In this document: positions 41,922 to 49,684 of the stretch, piece after piece
How positions within the stretch are numbered: the stretch's first letter is position 1
Layout of the letters: each line of letters begins with the position of its first letter
Program-made: the position numbers and the translations under genes
Notes under the pieces: model-generated
Seen by the model: only the letters and a program-made list of their open reading frames with translations
What the model was told of the DNA's origin: nothing
Database searches by the model: none
NCBI RefSeq assembly: GCF_001655675.1
Contig: NZ_LYRP01000033.1
Span: forward strand, 248,001 to 312,000
Direction of reading: 5' to 3'
Origin: Mangrovibacter phragmitis
GTDB taxonomy: Bacteria; Pseudomonadota; Gammaproteobacteria; Enterobacterales; Enterobacteriaceae
Length of the DNA stretch: 64,000 bases

Positions 41922-42400
41922 TGGTGTCGCGGATTCTGGCAGGGGTGCTGGTGGTGGCAATGTGCGCACTGGCGGTTGTTAAAATCACCAGTACGGCAGA
42001 CCCGGTACAACTTAATTGCGAAGCCAGCCTGCATTATGAGGACGCAGCTTCCGCTGTGCCGCTTGCTTACGACGGCACTATTACCTTTCATGCCTCCGGG
42101 AAAAAGACCGGGCAGTTCATGTTATCGGGTAACGTTCGCTACCAGAATCAGCTCTATTCATTGTCCCGCATGGCTTTGTTCGACTACGACAATATTGAGC
42201 TGAACCAGTACCGCTTAAAAGTGACCAGCATGGAGCGCATGGGGCATGATGACCTTCCTGATGATATTTTCCCACTGGTGTTTAAGCGCCTGAGCCTTGG
42301 CAATTCGCTGGTGTTGTATATTAATCCGGTGAATGCCCAGTCGCTGGTTATCGGTAATGTGGTGTCGCCAATTGCACTCTGTATGCACCAGGCAAAATAA
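41918..42400 (+). CDS. FidL-like membrane-anchored periplasmic protein, second copy
   Basis: 160 residues, the same length as the copy at 23871-24353. It has one anchor (about 4-22), a cysteine after the anchor (LNCEASLHYED) and one near the end (IALCMHQ). Between them lie YDGTITFHASGKKTG, NQLYSLSRMALFDYD and RLKVTSMERMG, which align position by position with the first copy. Its ATG overlaps the stop of the ToxR-like gene, as in the first pair. It is probably the periplasmic partner of that regulator. Confidence 0.72.
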   Translation: MMVSRILAGVLVVAMCALAVVKITSTADPVQLNCEASLHYEDAASAVPLAYDGTITFHASGKKTGQFMLSGNVRYQNQLYSLSRMALFDYDNIELNQYRLKVTSMERMGHDDLPDDIFPLVFKRLSLGNSLVLYINPVNAQSLVIGNVVSPIALCMHQAK

Positions 42401-42462
42401 CGCCGGGTTCACTGTGCCTGACTGTGCGGCACCGGGGTGACGCGCCCGGCGCCTGCCGTTAT

Positions 42463-44550
42463 TTACTCAATCATTTCTTTGGTTATCCCCAGCCGCTTCA
42501 TCCGGGAAAGCAGTGTGGTGCGTTTAATACCCAGGCGTTGTGCGGCGCCTCGCGGCCCGGCGACCACCCCATTAGTTTCTTTCAGAACGCGCAGAATTTG
42601 CTGGCTTTCATCTTCCCCCTGTAAGGGGATGTCGGTATCTTCCGGCGGTTCAAAACTGGCCCGGTCATTCCGCGTAACCTGCTCTGGTAAAGAGAGTTGC
42701 AGCACACTGCCGTGGGTCAGTAATACAGCACGTTCAATCACATTTTCCAGTTCACGCACGTTACCTGGCCAGTCCATACGGCTTAGGGTACGCAGTGTCT
42801 CCGCCGGAATACTGTCAATGCTGCGCCCCATACGGCGCGCTATCTTGAAGGTAAAGGCTTTAACCAGTAATGGAATATCTTCACGGCGTTCACGCAGAGG
42901 AGGTAACTGGATGGGGAAAACATTCAGCCGGTAGTAGAGGTCGCTACGAAACTCCCGGTCGGCGACCATCTGTTTCAAATCCCGGTTAGTTGCGGCTATC
43001 AGCCTTACATCAGCGTTGATAATTTTATTACTGCCCAGGCGTTCAAACTCTTTTTCTTGTAATACGCGCAATAACTTGGGCTGCAATTCCAGTGGCATAT
43101 CGCCCACTTCGTCTAAAAAGAGCGAGCTTTTATCTGCCAGTTCAAAACGGCCAATACGCTGGGTGCTGGCACCGGTAAAGGCGCCACGTTCATGGCCGAA
43201 CAGGTCACTTTCCAGTAAACCAGCGGGCATGGCAGCACAGTTGATTTTTACCATGCGCCGGTTATTGCGCCCACTCAGGTTATGGATGGCGCGGGCAATC
43301 AGTTCCTTGCCAGTACCGGTTTCCCCAAGGATAAGCACGGTACTGTCGCTTTGCGCGACCATTTCCACCTGTTTCATAACCGATGACATGACATCACTGC
43401 GGCCAATAATTTCACCAAACTCACTGGACACATTATTAATTTGTTCGGTCAGCGCCAGGTTTTCATCCACCAGTTTTTCTTTCAGGCGGTGAATTTCCTG
43501 GTAAGCCAGCGCATTATCCACGGCAATCGCAATACGCTCGGCAATCTGGCGTAATAATTTGATATTACTGGCAGTAAATACCTTCTCTTCACACTGAGCC
43601 AGTTTCAGTACGCCAACAATATTTTGCCCAAACATCAGTGGCAACAGACACAGTGTCTGGATCTGATTGCCCCACATTTCAAACAGCATACGTTCATAAG
43701 GCGCGTGTTCATCGCGCTGGTTCAGGTTAACCAGCAGCATTTCGCGGCTTTTAAACACCCGTTCAGATAAGGTGCCAGCTTCATCCACTTCACTTTGGTC
43801 ATGCACCGGGGCGGCTTTGTCCACATAATGAGCAGACCAAATGCTGACTTTGCCTTTACGCGAGTTGCGCAGCACCACACTGATGGAATCAATATTAAAG
43901 TAGTGATGGATCTCTTTTGCCGCTTCACTGACCAGTTCATCGAGATGCAGTTTTGATAAGACGGCATTAGTAATGGCAACCAGAATGCGGAAATCGTCCC
44001 TTTCCCGGCACAATATCTGGTATTCGTAACTGGATGTCAGGCGATGCTGAATTTGCTCCGCGGCCACACCGGCCACCTGGGTAAAGATTTGCAGGCGGGC
44101 AAACTCTTTCTCACTCCAGTTCTCCGGGTTCTGGCGAATAAATTCGCAGCCACCGAAAATATGGCCTTCGGCTGCGAGGGGTAACAGGCCGTAGTGCCCA
44201 AAAGCGCGATACAACGGCATTTGCGCCAGTTGCGGCCAGGTGTCTTTAAATTCATCGTACTGGCAGTGCAGTGCTTCCGGGCGTGACAATATCCGGCGCA
44301 GCGGGCCGTTTGCCAGCGCAGTTTCATCTTCATATTCCAGTTGCGAGCCTTTGCCATCGGTGCCATAAAAACTGGCACGTTGATGATGGGACTGCCACAG
44401 CAGAATATTCGCCTGGTCTGCCAGCCCGGCCTGGCGAACCAGGCGGGTAAGTGCTTCAGAAAGCGCGCATAAATCAGCTTGTTGCAATAAAGTCCGGGTG
44501 ATATCGAACAGCCCCTGCTGCCCGAGATCGCTCATCGGTGTATATGACAT
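42463..44550 (-). CDS. fhlA: FhlA, formate-responsive sigma-54 activator of formate hydrogenlyase
   Basis: 695 residues from ATG 44550, where the E. coli start MSYTPMSDLGQQGLFDITRT is matched exactly. A Met three codons earlier is ignored. Two GAF-type sensor regions (about 1-380) bind formate. The AAA+ domain has Walker A GETGTGKE, the sigma-54 contact loop GAFTGA and Walker B FLDEVGDM. A Fis-type helix-turn-helix ends the protein (GAAQRLGIKRTTLLSRMKRL). The linker after the AAA+ domain differs from E. coli and is slightly longer. It is encoded downstream of hypE on the same strand, 110 bp away, as in E. coli. It would activate hyp, hyc and hydN-fdhF-hypF. Confidence 0.97.
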   Translation of the reverse strand: MSYTPMSDLGQQGLFDITRTLLQQADLCALSEALTRLVRQAGLADQANILLWQSHHQRASFYGTDGKGSQLEYEDETALANGPLRRILSRPEALHCQYDEFKDTWPQLAQMPLYRAFGHYGLLPLAAEGHIFGGCEFIRQNPENWSEKEFARLQIFTQVAGVAAEQIQHRLTSSYEYQILCRERDDFRILVAITNAVLSKLHLDELVSEAAKEIHHYFNIDSISVVLRNSRKGKVSIWSAHYVDKAAPVHDQSEVDEAGTLSERVFKSREMLLVNLNQRDEHAPYERMLFEMWGNQIQTLCLLPLMFGQNIVGVLKLAQCEEKVFTASNIKLLRQIAERIAIAVDNALAYQEIHRLKEKLVDENLALTEQINNVSSEFGEIIGRSDVMSSVMKQVEMVAQSDSTVLILGETGTGKELIARAIHNLSGRNNRRMVKINCAAMPAGLLESDLFGHERGAFTGASTQRIGRFELADKSSLFLDEVGDMPLELQPKLLRVLQEKEFERLGSNKIINADVRLIAATNRDLKQMVADREFRSDLYYRLNVFPIQLPPLRERREDIPLLVKAFTFKIARRMGRSIDSIPAETLRTLSRMDWPGNVRELENVIERAVLLTHGSVLQLSLPEQVTRNDRASFEPPEDTDIPLQGEDESQQILRVLKETNGVVAGPRGAAQRLGIKRTTLLSRMKRLGITKEMIE

Positions 44551-44660
44551 AGTGCCCATCCAGTCAGGCGCGCCTGATGGCGCACCTTGTTATTATTTTC
44601 ATGTGAGACTTTAGTACATCTTAACGAATGGCAAAAAAGAAACGCCAAAAACGCATGCCA

Positions 44661-45671
44661 TCAACAAATGCGCGGTAATGGCTCCGCGTGAGGAAGGTCC
44701 AGGGTGCGTTTTACCCCGTATAAACCGGTCACCCGCACACCTTTGCGTTCGACTACCTCGCCAATCATGGCCGCTTCTGCACCCAGGGGGTGAGCACGAA
44801 GTTGTGCCAGCACACCTTCGGCTTTGTCGCGAGCCACAACCATAACCAGTTTACCTTCATTGGCAAAATTCAGTGCGTCCAGCCCCAGTAATTCACACAC
44901 ACCGCGCACCGCCGGGTGTAAAGGCAGGCTGGCTTCATTGATTTCCATACCACAGGCACTGACTGCCGCATACTCATGCAGAACGGCGTTAACACCACCG
45001 CGTGTGGCATCGCGCATGGCTTTAATGCCTTCCAGACCAGTCACTGACTGAATCAGTGGGGTTAACACGGCACAGTCGCTGCGTAACTCGCCATCCAGCC
45101 CAAGGGATTCACGCAGGTTAAGAATGGTTGCGCCATGGTCGCCCAGTGTGCCACTGACCAGGATAATATCGCCCGGCGCAACCTGGTTTGCGCCCCAGTT
45201 CAGGTGACAGGGCACAGCGCCGATACCGGCGGTATTGATAAACAGCTTATCTGCGGCACCGCGCGGCACCACTTTGGTATCCCCGGTGACCACGGCAATA
45301 CCGGCATCCCGGGCTGTTTGCGCCATACTGGTGACAACCTGTTCCAGGGTGTCATAAGCCAGGCCTTCTTCCAGAATGAACCCGCAGGAAATCCAGCGTG
45401 GAACCGCGCCACTGACGGAAACATCATTGGCGGTACCACAAACGGCCAGTTTGCCAATATCCCCACCGGGAAAGAACAAGGGGTCGATGACGTAGCTGTC
45501 AGTGGAAAATGCCAGGTGGTCGCCGCTTTTGGTTAATACATCCAGCGGCAAGCGCGCCTGATCTTCCTGGGTTGCCAGCCAGGGGTTGTCGAAGGCGCGC
45601 ATAAACAGCCGGGCGATAAGTTGCTGCATTGCCTGCCCACCACTGCCGTGGGCGAGGGTAACGGTTTTCAT
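44661..45671 (-). CDS. hypE: HypE, hydrogenase cyanide-ligand synthesis protein
   Basis: 336 residues from ATG 45671, which overlaps the hypD stop (ATGA). The frame opens further upstream but only inside hypD. It is a PurM-like ATPase: AHGSGGQAMQQLI near the start, then TDSYVIDPLFFPGGDIG and GTANDVSVSGA. The C-terminus is PRIC, with the terminal Cys that HypF carbamoylates and HypE dehydrates to thiocyanate. It works with HypF (encoded at 59.3 kb) to supply CN ligands to the HypCD iron carrier for hydrogenase maturation. It is last in hypABCDE. Confidence 0.97.
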   Translation of the reverse strand: MKTVTLAHGSGGQAMQQLIARLFMRAFDNPWLATQEDQARLPLDVLTKSGDHLAFSTDSYVIDPLFFPGGDIGKLAVCGTANDVSVSGAVPRWISCGFILEEGLAYDTLEQVVTSMAQTARDAGIAVVTGDTKVVPRGAADKLFINTAGIGAVPCHLNWGANQVAPGDIILVSGTLGDHGATILNLRESLGLDGELRSDCAVLTPLIQSVTGLEGIKAMRDATRGGVNAVLHEYAAVSACGMEINEASLPLHPAVRGVCELLGLDALNFANEGKLVMVVARDKAEGVLAQLRAHPLGAEAAMIGEVVERKGVRVTGLYGVKRTLDLPHAEPLPRIC

Positions 45672-46789
45672 GCCACTGGTTCCTCTGCTCGATATTGATA
45701 CCAGGCAGCACAGGCACCTTCTGAAGACACCATCAGCGCACCAAACGCGCTTTGTGGGTTGCAGGTTTTTCCAAACAATGGGCACTGGTGCGGTTTACAC
45801 CGGCCGGTAAGCACATCGCCACACCTGGCCCGTGGGTCGTCATTGACTGACTGGCGCACCGGGTTAAAGTGTTGTTCGGCGTCAAAACACTGGTATTCCG
45901 GGGTTAAATGCACTCCGGATGCGTCAATCACGCCCAGACCACGCCACTCACTGTCGCCATTCACCACAAACACATCGGCAATTGCCTGTTGTGCCAGCTT
46001 GTTGCCTTCATCAGGTACCACGCGGCTGTACTGGTTTTCCACGCATGCGTGATTCGCTATTTTCTGCTCAACCAGCATGGTTACGCCTTGCAGTAGATCA
46101 AGGGGTTCGAAACCAGCAACCACTAAAGGGCGATTAAATTGTTGCGAAATGAAACTATAAGCCTGGGTACCGATAACCATACTGACATGACCGGGAGCCA
46201 GAAACGCATCTATCTGGTTATCTGGCTGCTCCAGTAATTTTTGCAGCGTGGGGATCAGGGTAATGTGCTGGCAGAAAAAGTAAAAATTATTGATGTTTTT
46301 CGCTTTTGCCTGGCGCAGGGTGATAGCAGTAGCTGGCATGGTGGTTTCAAAACCCAGCCCGAAGAACACCACTTTATGGTCCGGGTTTTGCTGAGCCAGT
46401 TTCAGCGCATCCATAGGCGAATAGACAATACGGATATCCGCGCCTGCCGTTTTGGCATCCAGCAGAGAACCATTGCGGCCAGGTACACGGATGGCATCGC
46501 CAAAAGTACAAAAAATAACCCCCGGTCGGCGGGCAATATCAATACAGGTGTCAATGCGCCCCATTGGCAGCACACACACCGGGCAGCCGGGGCCATGAAT
46601 AAATTCAATATTGGGTGGTAACAACTGATCCAGGCCAAATTTGAAAATGGCGTGGGTGTGGCCGCCACACACTTCCATGATACGCAGTGGATGTTCTGGC
46701 GTGGCGCCCAGCAGCGGAGCCCGCTGGGCGAGGTGTGCCAGAAGTTTACGGACCTGTTCGGGGTCGCGATACTCATCGACCAGATGCAT
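45668..46789 (-). CDS. hypD: HypD, iron-ligand assembly scaffold
   Basis: 373 residues from ATG 46789, one base after the hypC stop, with GGGGAGG inside hypC as ribosome site. MHLVDEYRDPEQV matches the E. coli start. Motifs: MEVCGGHTHAIFKFG and HGPGCPVCVLPMGRID with the essential cysteines, FFGLGFETTMPATA, and the C-terminal 4Fe-4S region RCGDVLTGRCKPHQCPLFG. With HypC it binds the iron that receives CN and CO. It is identical in arrangement to E. coli. Confidence 0.97.
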   Translation of the reverse strand: MHLVDEYRDPEQVRKLLAHLAQRAPLLGATPEHPLRIMEVCGGHTHAIFKFGLDQLLPPNIEFIHGPGCPVCVLPMGRIDTCIDIARRPGVIFCTFGDAIRVPGRNGSLLDAKTAGADIRIVYSPMDALKLAQQNPDHKVVFFGLGFETTMPATAITLRQAKAKNINNFYFFCQHITLIPTLQKLLEQPDNQIDAFLAPGHVSMVIGTQAYSFISQQFNRPLVVAGFEPLDLLQGVTMLVEQKIANHACVENQYSRVVPDEGNKLAQQAIADVFVVNGDSEWRGLGVIDASGVHLTPEYQCFDAEQHFNPVRQSVNDDPRARCGDVLTGRCKPHQCPLFGKTCNPQSAFGALMVSSEGACAAWYQYRAEEPVA

Positions 46790-46790
46790 A

Positions 46791-47066
46791 TTAACGCGCC
46801 TCCCCATACAGCAGAGCACCCACATCGGGCTCAACGTCAAACATGTTTTGTAAGGCTTCCAGAGTATCCCGGGCTTCCTGCTCATCGATGACACTCATGG
46901 CAAAACCAACATGCACCAGTACCCATTGACCCAGGCGCGGCTGACCCTGTTCATCGTGCTGCCCAACCAGACTTAAATCAACATCGCGCTGGATACCACA
47001 GACATCGACTTTTGCCTGGTTGTCATCCAACAGGGCACTGATTTGCCCGGGAATGCCTATACACAT
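46791..47066 (-). CDS. hypC: HypC, hydrogenase maturation chaperone
   Basis: 91 residues, one more than E. coli HypC. It begins MCIGIPGQI. The N-terminal Cys2, exposed after Met removal, is the iron and precursor ligand. [16 protein letters not shown] and [16 protein letters not shown] are family signatures. The end [15 protein letters not shown] matches E. coli nearly exactly. It overlaps hypB by 10 bp. HypC chaperones the HycE precursor and carries iron with HypD. Confidence 0.96.
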   Translation of the reverse strand: MCIGIPGQISALLDDNQAKVDVCGIQRDVDLSLVGQHDEQGQPRLGQWVLVHVGFAMSVIDEQEARDTLEALQNMFDVEPDVGALLYGEAR

Positions 47067-47941
47067 TGTTGTGCCTCCAGCCAGTTAAGCCAGGTCTCCA
47101 TGCCGTCGCCTTTGGTGGCGGACAGCGAAATGATTTCAATCGCCGGGTTAACTTCACGGGCGTAAGCGAGGCATTTTTCTACGTCAAAATCCAGGTATGG
47201 CAGTAAATCGACTTTATTGAGGATCATCAGCGAGGCGGCGGCGAACATGTGCGGGTATTTCAGTGGTTTGTCTTCACCTTCAGTGACAGACAGCACGGCC
47301 ACTTTATGGCGTTCACCTAAATCAAAGCTTGCCGGGCAAACCAGATTACCCACGTTTTCAATAAACAGAATGCCGTGGTTGTTCAGCGGCAGGCGGTGCA
47401 TGGCATCGTGAATCATTTGCGCATCAAGATGGCAGCCTTTACCGGTGTTCACCTGGATTGCCGGTGTGCCGGTTTCACGGATACGTGCGGCATCGTTGAC
47501 AGTTTGTTGGTCGCCTTCGATAACCGCACACGGCACGCGTCCTTGCAGGCGTTTTAGGGTTTCTGTCAGCAGGGTTGTTTTACCAGAACCGGGGCTGGAG
47601 ACCAGGTTGAGCACTAACTGTTGTTGTTTGGCAAACCAGGCGCGGTTCTGGCGAGCCAGTTGGTTGTTTTTGTCCAGAACATCAATTTCAACCTCCAGCA
47701 TACGGCGCTGGCTTTGGCCTGGCGCATGGCTACCGGCTTCACCGTGCCCATAATGCAGGTCGCCGCCTGTCAGTTCATCTGGCGTGAAGTGTGCGGTTTC
47801 CGGCACCAGCCCGGTGATACTCAGTTTATGAGCAACAGCGGCCGACGCCGCGAAAGGCGCACTACGGAAAGGTGAGTGGGGATTATGCTCATCGCCTTCG
47901 ATATAACGGTTGCCTTCACCGCAACCACAAGTGGTACACAT
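47057..47941 (-). CDS. hypB: HypB, nickel-inserting GTPase
   Basis: 294 residues. The N-terminal high-affinity nickel motif CTTCGCGEG is intact. P-loop GTPase motifs: [25 protein letters not shown] and [13 protein letters not shown]. The G-domain metal site residues are kept (GKGCHLD and [10 protein letters not shown]). The linker after the Cys motif lacks the long His-rich tail of nickel-storing HypB proteins but has a short [13 protein letters not shown]. It delivers nickel with HypA to HycE. A dedicated nickel permease gene lies at the far end of the cluster. Confidence 0.97.
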   Translation of the reverse strand: MCTTCGCGEGNRYIEGDEHNPHSPFRSAPFAASAAVAHKLSITGLVPETAHFTPDELTGGDLHYGHGEAGSHAPGQSQRRMLEVEIDVLDKNNQLARQNRAWFAKQQQLVLNLVSSPGSGKTTLLTETLKRLQGRVPCAVIEGDQQTVNDAARIRETGTPAIQVNTGKGCHLDAQMIHDAMHRLPLNNHGILFIENVGNLVCPASFDLGERHKVAVLSVTEGEDKPLKYPHMFAAASLMILNKVDLLPYLDFDVEKCLAYAREVNPAIEIISLSATKGDGMETWLNWLEAQQCV

Positions 47942-47950
47942 ACAGCACTC

Positions 47951-48295
47951 CTACTCGATTTCCAGGCGCATTATCTGCATACCGTCGTCGGCCACTATCT
48001 GGAGCTCATCGCTCTGGCACTGTGGGCAACGGCGCACGCGCTGGGTTAATAACGTGACATATTGCTGGCACTGTGGGCACCAGCACTCAGCCTGTTGTTC
48101 TTCTATATGCAGGGCACAACCTTCTGCCAGCGTGCCGCGGCACACCAGTTCGAAACAGAAAGTCAGTGCGCTGGTTTCCACGCAGGAGAACGCGCCAATC
48201 TTCAGCCAGACAGCGGTAATACGTTGTGCGTTATTCTGGCGAGCCTGCTGCTCCATTAGTTCGACAGCGCGCTGGCAGAGCGTAATTTCGTGCAT
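47951..48295 (-). CDS. hypA: HypA, nickel metallochaperone
   Basis: 114 residues. It begins MHEITLCQRAVELM; His2 and Glu3 form the nickel site. The structural zinc site has two CPQC motifs (WCPQCQQYV, RRCPQCQSDEL). It is first in hypABCDE and divergent from hycA across a 226-bp regulatory region. The sigma-54 promoter on its strand is excellent. HypA specifically serves hydrogenase 3, which matches the hyc genes next door. Confidence 0.96.
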   Translation of the reverse strand: MHEITLCQRAVELMEQQARQNNAQRITAVWLKIGAFSCVETSALTFCFELVCRGTLAEGCALHIEEQQAECWCPQCQQYVTLLTQRVRRCPQCQSDELQIVADDGMQIMRLEIE

Positions 48296-48328
48296 AACTG
48301 CTCCTCGTGAATCACCCTGCGCACCAAA

Positions 48329-48344
48329 TGCAATAAAAGTGCCA
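48329..48344 (-). promoter_or_regulatory. sigma-54 promoter of hypABCDE
   Basis: Read on the minus strand, TGGCACTTTTATTGCA is a near-perfect -24/-12 element (TGGCAC-N5-TTGCA). It lies 34 bp upstream of the hypA ATG. Confidence 0.85.
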
Positions 48345-48371
48345 TGTTTTATTTTTTGCCAGGTAAAGAAG

Positions 48372-48411
48372 TGTCGTCAGCGATGACGAAGGTGACGAAA
48401 ATGACATGTCA
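48372..48411. promoter_or_regulatory. FhlA enhancer region shared by hyp and hyc operons
   Basis: Between the two divergent sigma-54 promoters are clustered TGTCGTC, CGTCA-GCGA-TGACG, GGTGACG and the palindrome TGACATGTCA. The same TGTC/GACA vocabulary recurs upstream of hydN and in the hycA-hycB gap, so it is probably the FhlA upstream activating sequence. Confidence 0.65.
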
Positions 48412-48470
48412 AAAGTCAGGTTATTAAGGTGTTTTTAAAATAAAAACATGAAAAACAATATGTTAAAAAT

Positions 48471-48486
48471 TGGCACGTTATGTGCT
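48471..48486 (+). promoter_or_regulatory. sigma-54 promoter of the hyc operon
   Basis: TGGCACGTTATGTGCT has the -24 TGGCAC and -12 GTGCT with exact 10-base GG-GC spacing, 36 bp before the hycA ATG. Confidence 0.85.
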
Positions 48487-48521
48487 TATGGAGGGAACTT
48501 CCATTAAAAGAGTAACGCAAC

Positions 48522-48989
48522 ATGACCATTTGGGAACTGAGCGAAAAAGCTGAATACATTGCCGACCGGCATCGCCAGCTACAGGATCAGTGGCATACCT
48601 ACTGCAATACCCTGATTCAGGCCGTCACGTTATCAAAAGCACACCTGTACCACGCCGTGGGATGCAGCCCCGACGAGGACCTCTGCTTTGTGTTATTTGA
48701 CCACTTCATTGTGCACATTGAGCCAGCTACGGGCTTTAACTGCCACACCATCGAATATGCCTTAAGCACCCGTGATGATAACACCCGACTGCTGATTGGT
48801 ACGGCTGAACTAAACAATGCCGGGCAGATAGATAACACCGTGAATATCCGCGACCGCCAGCAGGTTCTGGACCACTACCTTGGCAAGATTGGCAGTGTCT
48901 ACGACAGCCTGTATCAGGCCGTACATGATGATACGCCACTGAATATGAGTGAGCTTAAACAAGAACTGGCCCGCCACGCACTGGCCTGA
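48522..48989 (+). CDS. hycA: HycA, regulator of the formate hydrogenlyase regulon
   Basis: 155 residues, two more than the E. coli protein, with the same start wording (MTIWELSEKAEYIADRHRQL). It has no recognisable DNA-binding fold. In E. coli HycA lowers FhlA-dependent transcription, by an incompletely known mechanism. It is the first gene of hycABCDEFGHI. The ribosome site AGAGTAACGCAAC is modest. Confidence 0.93.
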   Translation: MTIWELSEKAEYIADRHRQLQDQWHTYCNTLIQAVTLSKAHLYHAVGCSPDEDLCFVLFDHFIVHIEPATGFNCHTIEYALSTRDDNTRLLIGTAELNNAGQIDNTVNIRDRQQVLDHYLGKIGSVYDSLYQAVHDDTPLNMSELKQELARHALA

Positions 48990-49000
48990 GCCTTAACCTG

Positions 49001-49024
49001 TGTCGATATCTGTCGAAATTGACA
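49001..49024. promoter_or_regulatory. FhlA-type site in the hycA-hycB gap
   Basis: TGTCGATATC is followed by TGTCGAAATTGACA (49011-49024), a TGTC-N6-GACA palindrome. It has the same half-sites as the enhancer between hypA and hycA. E. coli is reported to have an FhlA site in this intergenic position as well. Confidence 0.5.
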
Positions 49025-49075
49025 GTTTGCGGCATGTTTTCGTCAAAAATGACCATCGACCCGAGGACATACCCG

Positions 49076-49684
49076 GTGAATCGTTTTGTTATCGCCGACT
49101 CAAGGCTGTGCATAGGTTGCCATACCTGTGAAGCGGCCTGTTCTGAAACGCATCGTCAGCAGGGGCTGCAATCGCTGCCGCGTCTGAAAGTCATGCGCAA
49201 TAAAAATGAATCCGCGCCGCAGTTATGTCACCACTGTGAAGACGCGCCGTGCGCGACCGTGTGCCCGGTCAACGCGATTAAACGTGTTGATGGCGCAGTG
49301 CAGCTCAATGAAAGTTTGTGTGTGAGCTGCAAGCTCTGCGGCATCGCCTGCCCATTTGGCGCTATTGAGTTCTCCGGCAGCCGCCCGCTGGATATTCCCG
49401 CCAACGTCAATACACCCAAAGCGCCGCCGGCTCCGCCCGCTCCGGCCAAAGTCAGCAGCATGCTGGACTGGGTGCCAGGTATTCGGGCGGTGGCTGTGAA
49501 ATGTGATTTATGCCAGTTCGATGAACAGGGCCCGGCCTGTGTACGTACCTGCCCGACCAAAGCACTGCGTGTTGTGGATAACGCTGATCTGGCGCTGGCC
49601 AGCAAACGTAAGCGTGCGCTGACAGTGAATGCCAGTCTGGGGGATTTGTCTTTATTCAATACCGGGACGGAGGCGACTAAATGA
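49076..49684 (+). CDS. hycB: HycB, iron-sulfur electron-transfer subunit of formate hydrogenlyase
   Basis: 202 residues if translation begins at GTG 49076, where the sequence becomes VNRFVIADSRLCIG, equivalent to the E. coli MNRFVIADSTLCIG start. GAGGACAT sits 9-13 bases upstream. An ATG-initiated form from 49019 would add 19 unrelated residues. Four 4Fe-4S binding sets are visible: CIGCHTCEAACSE, CHHCEDAPCATVCPV, CVSCKLCGIACPFG and CDLCQFDEQGPACVRTCPT. It carries electrons from FdhF to the HycFG arm. It overlaps hycC by 4 bp. Confidence 0.95.
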   Translation: MNRFVIADSRLCIGCHTCEAACSETHRQQGLQSLPRLKVMRNKNESAPQLCHHCEDAPCATVCPVNAIKRVDGAVQLNESLCVSCKLCGIACPFGAIEFSGSRPLDIPANVNTPKAPPAPPAPAKVSSMLDWVPGIRAVAVKCDLCQFDEQGPACVRTCPTKALRVVDNADLALASKRKRALTVNASLGDLSLFNTGTEATK

